The notes: generated by a model not told the origin, from the letters alone. A DNA stretch of 51,867 bases from Rhodobacteraceae bacterium UBA2776 (GCA_002352425.1 DEIK01000120.1:45212-97078), one strand, 5' to 3'; positions 15,290 to 24,850 are shown, counted from the first letter of the stretch. Numbers and translations: made by a program.

Positions 15290-16362
15290 GATTTCTCTCC
15301 TTTGGCCATGATGGTTCCGGCGATACCTTTTGGAAAGAAATAGACCAGTAGGATAAAGATGATTCCGAGCCAGAACAGCCAACGGTCAGGGTCGAGCAAA
15401 TGCGGCAAAAGCGGCAGATTGGCCGTGGCTTCGGCCGCGACCCCCATTAGATCACGCAAGTAGTATTGCGCGATGACCATCAGCACGGCGCCAATCACCG
15501 CTCCCCACATTGTGCCCATGCCACCGATCACCACCATCAGCAAAATGTCGATCATGATGCTGAAGCTTAACACGGTATCGGGGCCGGTGTATTTCAACCA
15601 AATGGCATAAATTGTTCCCGACAGCGAGGCCACCAGCGCCGCGATGCAAAACACAAAAGTGCGGTAGCTGACAACGCGATAGCCGATAGCCTCGGCTCGG
15701 GCTTCGTTCTCACGGATCGCCTTTAGGACCGTCCCAAGCGGCGAACCCACCAGCCGGACCATCGCAAAGAACAGCACAAATGATGTGATGAAAACAAAAT
15801 AGTATGCGGCCAGCTTTCCATTCATTTTGACCCCGAAAATCCGCATCACTTTGCCGTCGTCATCGACCATCAATTTCGTGGCTGTTTTAAAAATGCTTGG
15901 GGCACGATAGGTGATGCCGTCCTCACCGCCAGTAAAGTTGCTTAGCTGCGAGGCCAACACCAGCGCAACGCTGGCCGCGGCCAGCGTGATCATCGCGAAA
16001 AAGATCGCTTTGACACGCAGCGACAAAAGCCCAATCGCCACCGCCACCACCAGTGACACCGCAACGCCCGCCAGCGCGCCGACCACCACGGCATCCCAAC
16101 CTGGCCCCATTTGTTTAAGGGCAATGGCCCCGCCATAAGCGCCAAAGCCAAAGAACATAATGTGAGCGAAGCTGACGATGCCCGTGTAGCCAATCAGGAG
16201 ATCGTAGCTGGCAACCAGAACGATGAAAATACAGATGCGCGCCGCCACTTCGAGCGCACGGGTGTCTTGAAACAGGAAGGGTGCGAAAAGCAGCAGTGCG
16301 CCGATCAAAAGTACTGTGGTTTTGACGACTTTGGTGCCTGTGGTGTTAGCTGATACACTCAT
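15286..16362 (-). CDS. Branched-chain-amino-acid-type ABC transporter, permease (LivM-like)
   Basis: A 358-residue membrane protein of the LivM family with about nine to ten hydrophobic segments and the family segment GYTGIVSFAHIMFFGFGAYG. It pairs with the LivH-like permease encoded directly upstream; the stop of that gene (TAG) is adjacent to this ATG. It has a periplasm-facing insert of about 35 residues near 155-190. The substrate cannot be read from the sequence; the family moves amino acids, amides, urea and aromatic acids. Confidence 0.88.
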   Translation of the reverse strand: MSVSANTTGTKVVKTTVLLIGALLLFAPFLFQDTRALEVAARICIFIVLVASYDLLIGYTGIVSFAHIMFFGFGAYGGAIALKQMGPGWDAVVVGALAGVAVSLVVAVAIGLLSLRVKAIFFAMITLAAASVALVLASQLSNFTGGEDGITYRAPSIFKTATKLMVDDDGKVMRIFGVKMNGKLAAYYFVFITSFVLFFAMVRLVGSPLGTVLKAIRENEARAEAIGYRVVSYRTFVFCIAALVASLSGTIYAIWLKYTGPDTVLSFSIMIDILLMVVIGGMGTMWGAVIGAVLMVIAQYYLRDLMGVAAEATANLPLLPHLLDPDRWLFWLGIIFILLVYFFPKGIAGTIMAKGEKS

Positions 16363-17355
16363 CTACTTCACCGCCGGTTTCAGGCCGTTTGGCCGCCAAA
16401 GCAAAATTACCATCATCAGGATCATATTCGATGTCAGTGCCAATTTCGGGGCAAGATAGCCAACGTAGTTCGCCATCAAACCAACCATGATAGCCCCCAG
16501 CAACGTGCCCTCGATCGAGCCAAGTCCGCCGATAATGACAACGATGAACACCACAATCATCATCTCGCCGCCAAGTGCGGGTGTGATCAGCGTTTCATAT
16601 CCCGCCCAGATTGCGCCCCCCATGGCCGCAAGCGCCGAGCCGAGCATGAATACGCCCACAAACAAACGGTCAATGCGAAATCCCAAGGCCTCGACCATTT
16701 CGCGATTTTCAACACCAGCACGGATCAACAAGCCGATCCGCGTGCGATTCAATGTCAGGTAAAGTGCGACATAGACCGCCAAACCCAACATGAAGGCAAA
16801 GGCGCGGTAAACCTCGATTGTGATGTCTCCGATCAGGAACGACCCTTCCAGGAATTGCGGGCGATGCACGGTCATCGGCGCGCCGCCCCAGAGTGCCAAG
16901 ATCATCTGTTCGGCCACGATCAACGCACCCATTGTGATCAGAATTTGCCTTAGGTGGTCTTTGTAAACCGGTTTGATGATCACCGCTTCAAAGAACCAGC
17001 CAGCCGCCATCCCGAACAGGATCGCCGCCGCAAAAGCAAGGAACAGGGCCGCGATGTTCAGGATAATAAGGTCCGAGCCAAGCCAACCGGACAGGCCTGC
17101 CAACACGCTGGCGGCGATGAAAGCACCAAAGCTGATGAAGGCGGAGTGGCCAAAATTCATCACGTCCATCAATCCGAAAACCAGTGACAGCCCCGAGGCC
17201 ATGAGGAAGATCATCATGCCCATCGCCAACCCCGCAATGGTCAATGTCACCCATGAGGACGGCGCACCTATCAGCACAAAAGCGAGCAACGCCACAGCCA
17301 CTGGCAACAGGCTGACGCCCCCAAAACGGGTGACAATTTTGGTTATGGTTTCCAT
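16363..17355 (-). CDS. Branched-chain-amino-acid-type ABC transporter, permease (LivH-like)
   Basis: A 330-residue inner-membrane permease of the LivH family. The signature GLSLVFGLMDVMNFGHSAFI near residues 55-75 is typical, as is IGLLIRAGVENREMVEALG in the cytoplasmic coupling loop. It lies between the ATPase genes and the LivM-like permease in one leftward operon, 10 bp after the LivF-like gene. The substrate is unknown. Confidence 0.88.
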   Translation of the reverse strand: METITKIVTRFGGVSLLPVAVALLAFVLIGAPSSWVTLTIAGLAMGMMIFLMASGLSLVFGLMDVMNFGHSAFISFGAFIAASVLAGLSGWLGSDLIILNIAALFLAFAAAILFGMAAGWFFEAVIIKPVYKDHLRQILITMGALIVAEQMILALWGGAPMTVHRPQFLEGSFLIGDITIEVYRAFAFMLGLAVYVALYLTLNRTRIGLLIRAGVENREMVEALGFRIDRLFVGVFMLGSALAAMGGAIWAGYETLITPALGGEMMIVVFIVVIIGGLGSIEGTLLGAIMVGLMANYVGYLAPKLALTSNMILMMVILLWRPNGLKPAVK

Positions 17356-17365
17356 CAGTAAATCC

Positions 17366-18070
17366 TCATGCCGAAAGGCTCAGCAGCCGGTCTTGCAGCG
17401 GCTTGTCGGCCGCGAAATCAGCCATGCTGCCGCTATGGGCAATCCGCCCGTCGTCAATGACCGCCATGTCGCGGCCCAGTGATTTTGCGAACTCAAAGTT
17501 TTGTTCAACGAGCAGGATCGTCGTTGTTTGCGCGATCTCGCGAAAGGCGTCCGCCATAGCGTCGATGATCGCTGGGGCCAACCCTTTGGTTGGCTCATCC
17601 ACCAAGATCAATTCGCGGGGCTCGATGATGGCGCGGGCCACAGAGAGCATCTGCTTTTGACCGCCCGACAGTGACCATGCTTGCTTGGTCCAAAAGGTTT
17701 CAAGGGCGGGGAACAACTCGTATATCCGCGCCAATCGCGCGTTGTCGAACTGCCCTTTGGCGGTGGCGAGGATCAGGTTTTCCTCGACCGTTAACCCGCC
17801 GAAAATGCCCATATCTTCGGGCACGAATGAAATGCCCAGACGTGCAATCTCGGCTGTGTGCATCTCGGAAATATCTTGGCCGCGGAAGATCACCGAACCC
17901 GCTGACGGCTTCCAAAGCCCCATGATCGAGCGTAGCGTCGTGGTTTTTCCAGCGCCATTACGGCCCAGCAAAACAAAGACCCCGCCTTGAGGTACCTCGA
18001 GCGTGACGTCGTGCAAAACGGCGTACTGACCAATGTCGGTTTTCATCGCTTTTAGGGACAAAATGCTCAT
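17366..18070 (-). CDS. ABC transporter ATP-binding protein (LivF-like)
   Basis: A 234-residue ATPase with intact Walker A (GRNGAGKTT), signature (SLSGGQKQML) and Walker B (LILVDEPTKGLAP), and the switch region LLVEQNFEFA. Short size and the GLAP motif after Walker B are typical of LivF. The start overlaps the LivG-like stop as ATGA. It works as a heterodimer with the LivG-like ATPase to drive the two permeases. Confidence 0.9.
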   Translation of the reverse strand: MSILSLKAMKTDIGQYAVLHDVTLEVPQGGVFVLLGRNGAGKTTTLRSIMGLWKPSAGSVIFRGQDISEMHTAEIARLGISFVPEDMGIFGGLTVEENLILATAKGQFDNARLARIYELFPALETFWTKQAWSLSGGQKQMLSVARAIIEPRELILVDEPTKGLAPAIIDAMADAFREIAQTTTILLVEQNFEFAKSLGRDMAVIDDGRIAHSGSMADFAADKPLQDRLLSLSA

Positions 18071-18834
18071 GCGACCACCGCCGATTTCCCGAGGTAAACA
18101 TCGCGTACAATGTCGCTGGACATCACCTCGTCCGGTGCGCCATCGGCCAGCAATTCGCCGTTGTGCAAGACGATGATCCGGTCCGCAAGTGTGCGCACAA
18201 CGTCCATTTTGTGCTCGACCAGTAACACTGTTTTGGTTTTGTCATGTTTGATCTCGGCGATCAGATCCAACACGTCTGGCGCGTGATCCAGCGACATGCC
18301 GGCCGTGGGCTCGTCAAACATGTAAATGTCTGGCTCCATCGCCATCAACAACGCGACTTCCAGTTTGCGTTGATCACCATGCGACAGGGCTGCTGCGGGC
18401 AAATGCGCAACCTGCGTCAGCTTGGTCGCTTCCAGATAGCGCTCTGCGCGGGCGGTGAGTTCAGTCAGGCTCTCGACGCGTTTGAACAACCGCCAGCCGT
18501 CGCCGGAATGGGCCTGAACGGCGAGGCGGATATTTTCCAAAACTGTGAGCTGTGGGAATAGGTTGGTCAATTGAAACGCGCGGCCAATGCCGTGGTGCGC
18601 ACGGGCCGAAGGAGACATACGCGTCAGGTCGACCCCATCTTTGACAACTGCGCCTTGGGTGGCTGACAGCTGGCCCGAAATCAGGTTGAAAAAGGTGGTT
18701 TTCCCCGCCCCGTTTGGCCCAACGATGACCGTCAATTCGCCGGGGCGAAAGTCACAGGACACCGCGTTGACCGCGACATGGCCACCGAAACGGATCGTCA
18801 GATCCTTGGTCACAAGAGAAGGGTGAATTGTCAT
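18067..18834 (-). CDS. ABC transporter ATP-binding protein (LivG-like)
   Basis: A 255-residue ATPase with Walker A (GPNGAGKTTFFN), the variant signature LSHGDQRKLE found in LivG and UrtD proteins, and Walker B (IYMFDEPTAGM). I chose the ATG at 18834 (MTIHPSLVTKDL); the open frame starts 11 codons earlier but those residues are not conserved-looking. It follows the binding-protein gene after a 62-bp gap. Confidence 0.9.
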   Translation of the reverse strand: MTIHPSLVTKDLTIRFGGHVAVNAVSCDFRPGELTVIVGPNGAGKTTFFNLISGQLSATQGAVVKDGVDLTRMSPSARAHHGIGRAFQLTNLFPQLTVLENIRLAVQAHSGDGWRLFKRVESLTELTARAERYLEATKLTQVAHLPAAALSHGDQRKLEVALLMAMEPDIYMFDEPTAGMSLDHAPDVLDLIAEIKHDKTKTVLLVEHKMDVVRTLADRIIVLHNGELLADGAPDEVMSSDIVRDVYLGKSAVVA

Positions 18835-18896
18835 GGGGGTCCGTTTCAATTGGTTTCCCCGGCCCAATTTTCACGGCCGGGGAATGTGGTTTTTGC

Positions 18897-20087
18897 TTAG
18901 CGGCCGATTGGGATGTTCATCTCATCAGCCGTGATTTCACGGACCAATTCAGGGATCGCCCAGTCGACATTATCGTCAACGCGGATCTTGAAGTGATACA
19001 TTGATTGCAATGCCTGATGGTCTTCAGGACGGAACATCATGGTGCCTTTTGGGGTTTCCCAGCTCATGCCTTCCATCGCCGCAATCAGAGATTCGGTTTC
19101 CCATTCGTCGGCCGTTTCCAATGCTTTGACCACAGCCAACGCTGCTGCCATGCCGCCAGCCGTAAAGAAATCCGGTGGGCCGTCGAAACGCTCTTGGTGG
19201 ATTTTTACCAGCCAATCGTTGATCTCATTGTTGGGGTTTTCGTAGTAGTAGTAGATCGCCCCTTCCATGCCTGGCACCCGCTTGTAGGTTGGCAAAACGG
19301 GCAGGATGTGACCGCCTGTTGAGATTTCAATACCGTAACGATCAGGCTGCATAGCTTGGATTTTGCCCATTGGATCACCACCACCAGCTACATAGATCAA
19401 GATAACCTTGCGGCCCTCTTTGTCTTTTAGCGCATTGAACATGCGTTCGGTTGCGGCTGTGAAATCAGTCGTGCCTTGGGGGATGTATTCCTCAGTCACG
19501 ATGGTCGCGCCGGAATCACCAAGCGCAGTTTTGAAGGCGCTGATGCCGTCGCGCCCAAAGGCGTAATCTTCGGCCAGCGTCGCGACGAACAGGTTTTCGT
19601 CCGGGTTAAGGGCAATCGCTTGCGCCTGCATATCCATAGACGAGTTACGCGAGGTTTTGAAAACGAACCGGTTGCTGTCCGGCCCCGTCAGGCTGTCTGC
19701 CACGGCAGGCTCAATCAACAGGATGCGTTCATATTCTTCGGCGATTGGCAGCAAACCTTTGGTCACACCAGAGGATGTCGCGCCAACGGCAAGTAGCACT
19801 TCATCGTCACCGTAAGCCTCGGCCAGAACGGCGCGCGCCACGTCAGGTTTGAACTGCGTATCCTTGTGGATGATTTCAATCGGGTGGCCTTTGACCATGT
19901 TGGTGCCGCCGGTGGCGTATTCGATTCCCAAAGCGAACCCGGTCTGAGTTTGCTTGGAAAACACCTCAAACGCGTGGCCTGAAATACCGTGCACCAACGC
20001 GATCTTAACAGGGTCTTGGGCATGGGCCGCCCCCGCCAGAACCACGCCAAATACGGCGGAACTGATCAGCTTGATCATTGACTTCAT
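18897..20087 (-). CDS. ABC transporter periplasmic substrate-binding protein (LivK/AmiC type)
   Basis: A 396-residue type-1 periplasmic binding protein. The signal peptide is MKSMIKLISSAVFGVVLAGA followed by AHA, with cleavage before QDPVK. KIALVHGISGHAFEVFSKQ follows, then VGATSSGVTKGLLPIAEEY and FVATLAEDYAFGRDG, as in the amino-acid/amide-binding family. The start at 20087 has AGGGAGAG upstream. It heads the leftward operon binding protein-LivG-LivF-LivH-LivM-hydrolase and is divergent from a PAS-LuxR regulator. The ligand is unknown. Confidence 0.9.
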   Translation of the reverse strand: MKSMIKLISSAVFGVVLAGAAHAQDPVKIALVHGISGHAFEVFSKQTQTGFALGIEYATGGTNMVKGHPIEIIHKDTQFKPDVARAVLAEAYGDDEVLLAVGATSSGVTKGLLPIAEEYERILLIEPAVADSLTGPDSNRFVFKTSRNSSMDMQAQAIALNPDENLFVATLAEDYAFGRDGISAFKTALGDSGATIVTEEYIPQGTTDFTAATERMFNALKDKEGRKVILIYVAGGGDPMGKIQAMQPDRYGIEISTGGHILPVLPTYKRVPGMEGAIYYYYENPNNEINDWLVKIHQERFDGPPDFFTAGGMAAALAVVKALETADEWETESLIAAMEGMSWETPKGTMMFRPEDHQALQSMYHFKIRVDDNVDWAIPELVREITADEMNIPIGR

Positions 20088-20193
20088 TGTCTCTCTCCCT
20101 TTTTTGCAGAGCCGCGGTGGCATTGCGCCCGCGGCTTCCGTCGACTATTCCAAGGTTAGAAAATAACCAATTGGCGAGGCCAAGCGCAATATT

Positions 20194-20790
20194 GTGGAAC
20201 TACGTATTGATGAATGTTTCCGTGACGGACGGTTTGAGGAACTGGCATTTCTTTACTCGCCCGTCGGTCTGGTCGTCACCGAAAGCCGTGTGATCCGCGA
20301 GTGCAACAACGCCTTTGCCAGCATGTTCGGCTACGCCCGAGATGAGTTGCGGGACCAGCTGTTTGCAGTGCTTTACCCCTCGGACGAAGAGTTCGCGAAC
20401 ATTCGTGATCGGGGCGTCAAGCAGCTGCAAGAAACCAACCAGTATTGGGATGAACGAATTATGGCGCGCAAGGACGGCAGCCTGTTTTGGTGTCGCGTGC
20501 GTGGCCATTCCTTTACGCCGAACGCGCCTTTGGAGCGCGCGGTTTGGAGCTTTGCCGATCTGTCGGGCGTGCGTCTGTGCCGGGATTTGACCCGTCGCGA
20601 GCGCGAAATTGTGTCGTTCCTCGCGGATGGGCTGACCAGCAAAGAGATCGCCATAAAGCTGGATCTTTCGCATCGCACAGTTGAGGTTTACCGCGCCAAG
20701 ATGTTGAAAAAGTTTGACGTCACCAACACCAGCAGTCTGCTGCAATCGCTTGGAGAAATCCATTTATCGCATATCGTGAAGCGGGACTGA
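20194..20790 (+). CDS. PAS domain-containing LuxR-type transcriptional regulator
   Basis: A 198-residue regulator with an N-terminal PAS sensor (about 18-125; YSPVGLVVTES, NNAFASMFGY, RKDGSLFWCRVRG) and a C-terminal LuxR/FixJ helix-turn-helix (about 130-190; LTRREREIVSFLADGLTSKE). There is no receiver domain, so it probably senses a small molecule directly. The start is taken as GTG at 20194; the ribosome-binding site is weak. It is divergent from the transporter operon (106 bp gap) and 9 bp before a hydrolase gene, so it is the likely regulator of both. Confidence 0.85.
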   Translation: MELRIDECFRDGRFEELAFLYSPVGLVVTESRVIRECNNAFASMFGYARDELRDQLFAVLYPSDEEFANIRDRGVKQLQETNQYWDERIMARKDGSLFWCRVRGHSFTPNAPLERAVWSFADLSGVRLCRDLTRREREIVSFLADGLTSKEIAIKLDLSHRTVEVYRAKMLKKFDVTNTSSLLQSLGEIHLSHIVKRD

Positions 20791-20799
20791 GGTTAAACC

Positions 20800-21639
20800 A
20801 TGACCACTCGTAAATCTGAATACATCTCGTTTCTCGATGGTTTTACCCATGTTTCAACTTGGGGTGACCCGACGGCCCCTGCCCTGATCATGTGGCATGG
20901 TTTGGCCCGCACTGGCCGCGATTTTGATGCCGCTGCGGCGCGGCTATCAAAGGACTATTTCGTGATCTGCCCGGACACTATCGGGCGCGGGTTGTCCAAT
21001 TGGGCCAGTGTGTCTGAAACACAGTACAGCCTGACCAGTTATGCCGCCCAAGCCCAATCCGTTGTCTCGCATTTCGGACTCAAAACGCTGCGTTGGTTTG
21101 GCACCTCGATGGGGGGCTTCATTGGAATGATGCTGGCGGGTGGCCCGCTTAAGGATCAGATCACGCATCTGATTTTGAACGATGTCGGCCCCGAAGTCCC
21201 CTATGAGGCCGCCGTGCGCATTGTGCAATATGTTGGCACACCGCCCGAATTTGCAACCATGCCCGCGTTTGAGGCATGGCTACGCGAGGTCTATGCGCCG
21301 TTTGGTGACAATGATGATGCGTTTTGGCGCTGCATGGCTGACAGTTCAGCGCGGCGATTGCCGGACGGGAAAATCACCACCCATTATGACCCGCAAATTG
21401 TCATGCAGTTCAATCACGCCGCCACCGAAACCCCTTTGTGGGATGCCTATGACAACATCGCAGCGCAAACCTTGCTGACACGCGGGGCGCTCTCAGACGT
21501 GCTGCCGATATGGTTGGTGGACGACATGCGCAAGCGCGGGCCAATGCCGCAGTTTCACACCTTTGAGGGTTGCGGCCACGCGCCGACCTTCACGACACCA
21601 GAAGCCATTGCGCTTTTGGAATCGTTTTTGTCGTCGTGA
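20800..21639 (+). CDS. Alpha/beta hydrolase (paralogue of the hydrolase at 14429)
   Basis: A 279-residue alpha/beta hydrolase with nucleophile motif GTSMGGFIG and catalytic histidine in EGCGHAPTF. It shares MWHGLARTGRDFD, FVICPD, IGRGLS and NDVGPEVP-like segments with the hydrolase at the other end of the locus, so the two arose by duplication. It is co-directional with the PAS-LuxR gene and has GAGG before its ATG. It probably acts on the same class of compound as the transporter brings in, but the reaction is unknown. Confidence 0.82.
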   Translation: MTTRKSEYISFLDGFTHVSTWGDPTAPALIMWHGLARTGRDFDAAAARLSKDYFVICPDTIGRGLSNWASVSETQYSLTSYAAQAQSVVSHFGLKTLRWFGTSMGGFIGMMLAGGPLKDQITHLILNDVGPEVPYEAAVRIVQYVGTPPEFATMPAFEAWLREVYAPFGDNDDAFWRCMADSSARRLPDGKITTHYDPQIVMQFNHAATETPLWDAYDNIAAQTLLTRGALSDVLPIWLVDDMRKRGPMPQFHTFEGCGHAPTFTTPEAIALLESFLSS

Positions 21640-21642
21640 ACC

Positions 21643-22920
21643 TTAAGCTTTTGTCTTAGCTTTTGTCTTAGCTTTTGTTTTTTTCGGGGCCGCGCTGTTG
21701 GCGTCAATGAATTCCAATACCAAAGGACGGATATTATTGCGCCAGCTTTTACCCGCGAAAATACCGTAATGCCCAGCGTCAGGCTCTAGGTAGCTGGCCT
21801 TTTTGCTGTCTGGCAAACCCGTCAACAGATCAAGCGCGGCGATACATTGGCCCGGCGCGCTGATGTCATCGTGACCACCCTCAACTGTTTTCACAGCAAC
21901 AGTGGTGATTGCCCCGATGTCAACCTTGTGGCCATCGACAACAAAATCATTGCGAGCGATATCGCGGTTTTTGAAGATACGCTCGACCGTGGACAGATAG
22001 AACTCGGCCGTCATATCCATCACTGACAGATATTCGTCATAAAATCTGTTGTGGGCGTCGTGGTCCGAGGCCTCGCCATTGGACACGCGCTGAATTTGGT
22101 TGGTAAACGCCTCTTTATGGCGCTCGCCGTTCATGCTGACGAAGGACGCGAGCTGCAACAGGCCGGGGTAAACCATCCGACCAACGCCTGCATATTTAAA
22201 TCCAACGCGCTGGATGGCAAGCTCTTCCAATTGGCCCATTGTGACACGGGCGCCAAAATCTGTCACGTCCGTGGCAGCGGCATCCGGATCGACGGGGCCA
22301 CCGATCAATGTCAGCGATCGTGGCTGCGCATCCGGGTCTTGCTCGGCCAGATAGGCGGTCGCGGCCAGCGCCAAGGGCACAGGTTGGCAAACGGCGATCA
22401 CGTGGGTGTCGGGGCCAAGATGGCGCATGAAATCGGTCAGATAAAGGGTGTAATCCTCGACGTCGAACTTGCCGGCAGAAACCGGAATATCGCGGGCGTT
22501 GTGCCAATCGGTGATGTAAACTTCGCAATCGGGCAAAAGGCTGATCACGGTGGAGCGCAGCAATGTCGCATAGTGACCGGACATTGGGGCGACCAACAGT
22601 ACACGACGCGGTTTTGCAGGGCGGTCTGTGACCTGAAAATGGATAAGATCGCCGAATGGTTTTTCAACGCAGGTTTCGACTTCGACGATGTGATCGCGCA
22701 CATCTTCGCCGACAACGTTCGGGATGTTCCAATCCGGTTTGGTGATCATACGTGCGAATGTGCGCTCGGTCACTTGCCCCCAGGCGGCCATCCATTCTGT
22801 CATGGGATTTGCTGTCATACCTGCAGCGGGATAAGACGCCATCGCTTGTGCGGTTGCGCCCAACCACTGATTGGTGTTGCGCATCGTTTCCATCAAATCG
22901 TAGGTGGCCATAAATCGCAT
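21643..22920 (-). CDS. phaZ: Intracellular polyhydroxyalkanoate depolymerase
   Basis: Releases 3-hydroxybutyrate units from stored polyhydroxybutyrate. The 425-residue protein matches the PhaZ1 family (as in Ralstonia), in which the lipase-box nucleophile is a cysteine; here it is AVCQPVPLALAATAY. Other conserved parts are LLVAPMSGHYATLLR, YITDWHNARDIP and the catalytic-histidine segment VEGGHDDIS. The start at 22920 has AAGGAAA upstream. The C-terminus is an odd lysine-rich tail, KKTKAKTKAKTKA, made by a 12-bp tandem repeat. It is divergent from phaC. Confidence 0.93.
   Translation of the reverse strand: MRFMATYDLMETMRNTNQWLGATAQAMASYPAAGMTANPMTEWMAAWGQVTERTFARMITKPDWNIPNVVGEDVRDHIVEVETCVEKPFGDLIHFQVTDRPAKPRRVLLVAPMSGHYATLLRSTVISLLPDCEVYITDWHNARDIPVSAGKFDVEDYTLYLTDFMRHLGPDTHVIAVCQPVPLALAATAYLAEQDPDAQPRSLTLIGGPVDPDAAATDVTDFGARVTMGQLEELAIQRVGFKYAGVGRMVYPGLLQLASFVSMNGERHKEAFTNQIQRVSNGEASDHDAHNRFYDEYLSVMDMTAEFYLSTVERIFKNRDIARNDFVVDGHKVDIGAITTVAVKTVEGGHDDISAPGQCIAALDLLTGLPDSKKASYLEPDAGHYGIFAGKSWRNNIRPLVLEFIDANSAAPKKTKAKTKAKTKA
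21646..21681 (-). repeat. 12-bp tandem repeat in the 3' end of phaZ
   Basis: Three head-to-tail copies of AGCTTTTGTCTT (the third differs in one base) encode the (K-T-K-A)3 tail of PhaZ on the minus strand. Copy number in such repeats often varies between strains by slippage. Confidence 0.85.
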
Positions 22921-23032
22921 AGGGTTTCCTTAATTTGGTCCAATCCAACAAAGCCAGTTTGCCCAAACGGCAGGTTGGCGCTATATTGGGATTACTTCGC
23001 ACATGCAGCATACATAAGGTGGATTCCGCCCC

Positions 23033-24829
23033 ATGACAACTATAGAGCCAAACAAAAACAAAGAATTTGAGCGTATGAGCCACAATTTGGAGCGTGTAGA
23101 GGAGCTGTCCAAGCGGTTAATCACAGCATTTTCCAAGAAAAAGTCAGTCGATCCAGGCATTGCCGGTCCCGGATCAGAGCTGTTTTCTAAGGCTGGGGCA
23201 GCGATGATGGCTGATATGGTTAACAACCCCGCCAAAATTATTGAACAACAATCCGAATATTGGGGGAAAACCATGCGTCATTATGCTGCAATGCAGCAGG
23301 AAATGATGTCTGGCAGCCTAAAAGCGCCCGAAGATGACACTGGTTCGGACAGCCGATTCCAAAATCCACTGTGGCAGACCAACCCTTATTTTAATTTCAT
23401 CAAACAACAATATCTGCACTCTGCCCAAGCAATCGCGGAGTCTGTGAAAGGTATCGAAGGGCTTAGCGCCGACGAAAAAAAGCGCGCAGAATACTTTAGC
23501 CAACAGATCGTTGATCTTTACTCCCCTGCCAATTTCCTAAGCACCAACCCAGATGCGCTCACACGTGCGGTGGAAACCGAAGGCCAATCGTTGGTCGACG
23601 GGTTAGAAAACCTGGTGCGCGACATCGAGGCCAACGACGGCGATCTGCTGGTTAATCTGGTCGACAAGGACGCCTTCACCGTCGGTGAAAACCTTGCCAA
23701 GACCGAAGGGGCCGTTGTTTACCGCAACCGGATGTTCGAACTGATCCAATATGCGCCCAAAGGCGATACCGTGCATAAAACGCCGCTGGTTTTGTTCCCG
23801 CCGTGGATCAACAAATTCTACGTTCTCGATCTGAAGCCCGCCAACAGCCTGATAAATTGGGTGTTGGAACAGGGCTATACCCTGTTTGTGGTCAGCTGGG
23901 TCAACCCAGACCCGACCTATCATGACGTCGGGCTAGACACCTATATAGAAGAAGGTTTTTTGCGCGCCATAGACGAAGTCAAGCAAATCACCAACGAGCC
24001 ACAGGTGAATGCTGTCGGCTATTGTATTGCCGGTGCCACATTGGCGATGGCGCTGGCCTTGATGAAAAGGCGTGGCGACAAATCCGTAAAATCGGCGACG
24101 TTCTTTACCACATTGACAGATTTCTCTGACAACGGCGAAATTGGCGTTTTCCTTAGCGATGACTTTGTCGACGGGATTGAACGCGAAGTGGCGGACAAGG
24201 GCATTATGGCCAGCACAATCTTGTCGCGGACATTCTCCTTTATGCGTTCAAATGACCTTATCTATGGGCCCGCCATCCGCAGCTATATGATGGGACAGGC
24301 CCCGCCCGTATTTGATCTTCTCTATTGGAATGGCGATTCGACCAACTTGCCCGCTCGCATGGCCGTCGAATATCTGCGCTGGCTTTGTCAGGAAAACCGG
24401 TTTGCCAAGGGCACCCTCGAAATCTGCGGCGAGACCGTCTCCATCAAAGACGTGAGCGTGCCGCTTTGCGCCATTGCGTGCGAAACCGATCACATCGTTG
24501 GCTGGAAAGCGAGTTATGATGGCGTTCGGCAATTTGGCAGCCGTGACAAGACATTTATCTTATCTGAATCCGGTCACATCGCAGGAATCGTCAATCCGCC
24601 AAGCAAAAATAAATACGGTCATTATACAAATGCTGCACCTGCAAAAGATGCTGATTCTTGGCAATCCGGTGCAGATTTCAACGAAGGCTCGTGGTGGCCG
24701 CGTTGGGAAGAATGGCTCGCAAAACGTTCGGGCAAGATGGTTCCAGCGCCAAAATCCCTCGGAAACAAGGAACATCCCGAAATATGTGCCGCCCCGGGTG
24801 AATATGTAAAGGCCATTCCGAAGGCTTGA
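23033..24829 (+). CDS. phaC: Class I polyhydroxyalkanoate synthase
   Basis: Polymerises 3-hydroxyacyl-CoA into PHA on the granule surface. The 598-residue length fits class I. The lipase-like box is GYCIAGATLAMAL with the catalytic cysteine; the catalytic aspartate is in CETDHIVGWKASYDG and the histidine in SESGHIAGIVNPPSKNKYGH. The N-terminal domain includes NPLWQTNPYFNFIKQQYL. The ATG at 23033 has AAGGTGG upstream. It is followed by phasin and phaR genes, the usual alphaproteobacterial phaZ-phaC-phaP-phaR order. Confidence 0.96.
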   Translation: MTTIEPNKNKEFERMSHNLERVEELSKRLITAFSKKKSVDPGIAGPGSELFSKAGAAMMADMVNNPAKIIEQQSEYWGKTMRHYAAMQQEMMSGSLKAPEDDTGSDSRFQNPLWQTNPYFNFIKQQYLHSAQAIAESVKGIEGLSADEKKRAEYFSQQIVDLYSPANFLSTNPDALTRAVETEGQSLVDGLENLVRDIEANDGDLLVNLVDKDAFTVGENLAKTEGAVVYRNRMFELIQYAPKGDTVHKTPLVLFPPWINKFYVLDLKPANSLINWVLEQGYTLFVVSWVNPDPTYHDVGLDTYIEEGFLRAIDEVKQITNEPQVNAVGYCIAGATLAMALALMKRRGDKSVKSATFFTTLTDFSDNGEIGVFLSDDFVDGIEREVADKGIMASTILSRTFSFMRSNDLIYGPAIRSYMMGQAPPVFDLLYWNGDSTNLPARMAVEYLRWLCQENRFAKGTLEICGETVSIKDVSVPLCAIACETDHIVGWKASYDGVRQFGSRDKTFILSESGHIAGIVNPPSKNKYGHYTNAAPAKDADSWQSGADFNEGSWWPRWEEWLAKRSGKMVPAPKSLGNKEHPEICAAPGEYVKAIPKA

Positions 24830-24850
24830 AATCTAACCAGAAATAAAAAA

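Noticed and set aside
22051..23070. Plus-strand open frame of 339 codons opposite phaZ
   Set aside because: It is the antisense shadow of the well-supported phaZ gene and has His/Gly-rich composition typical of such shadows.
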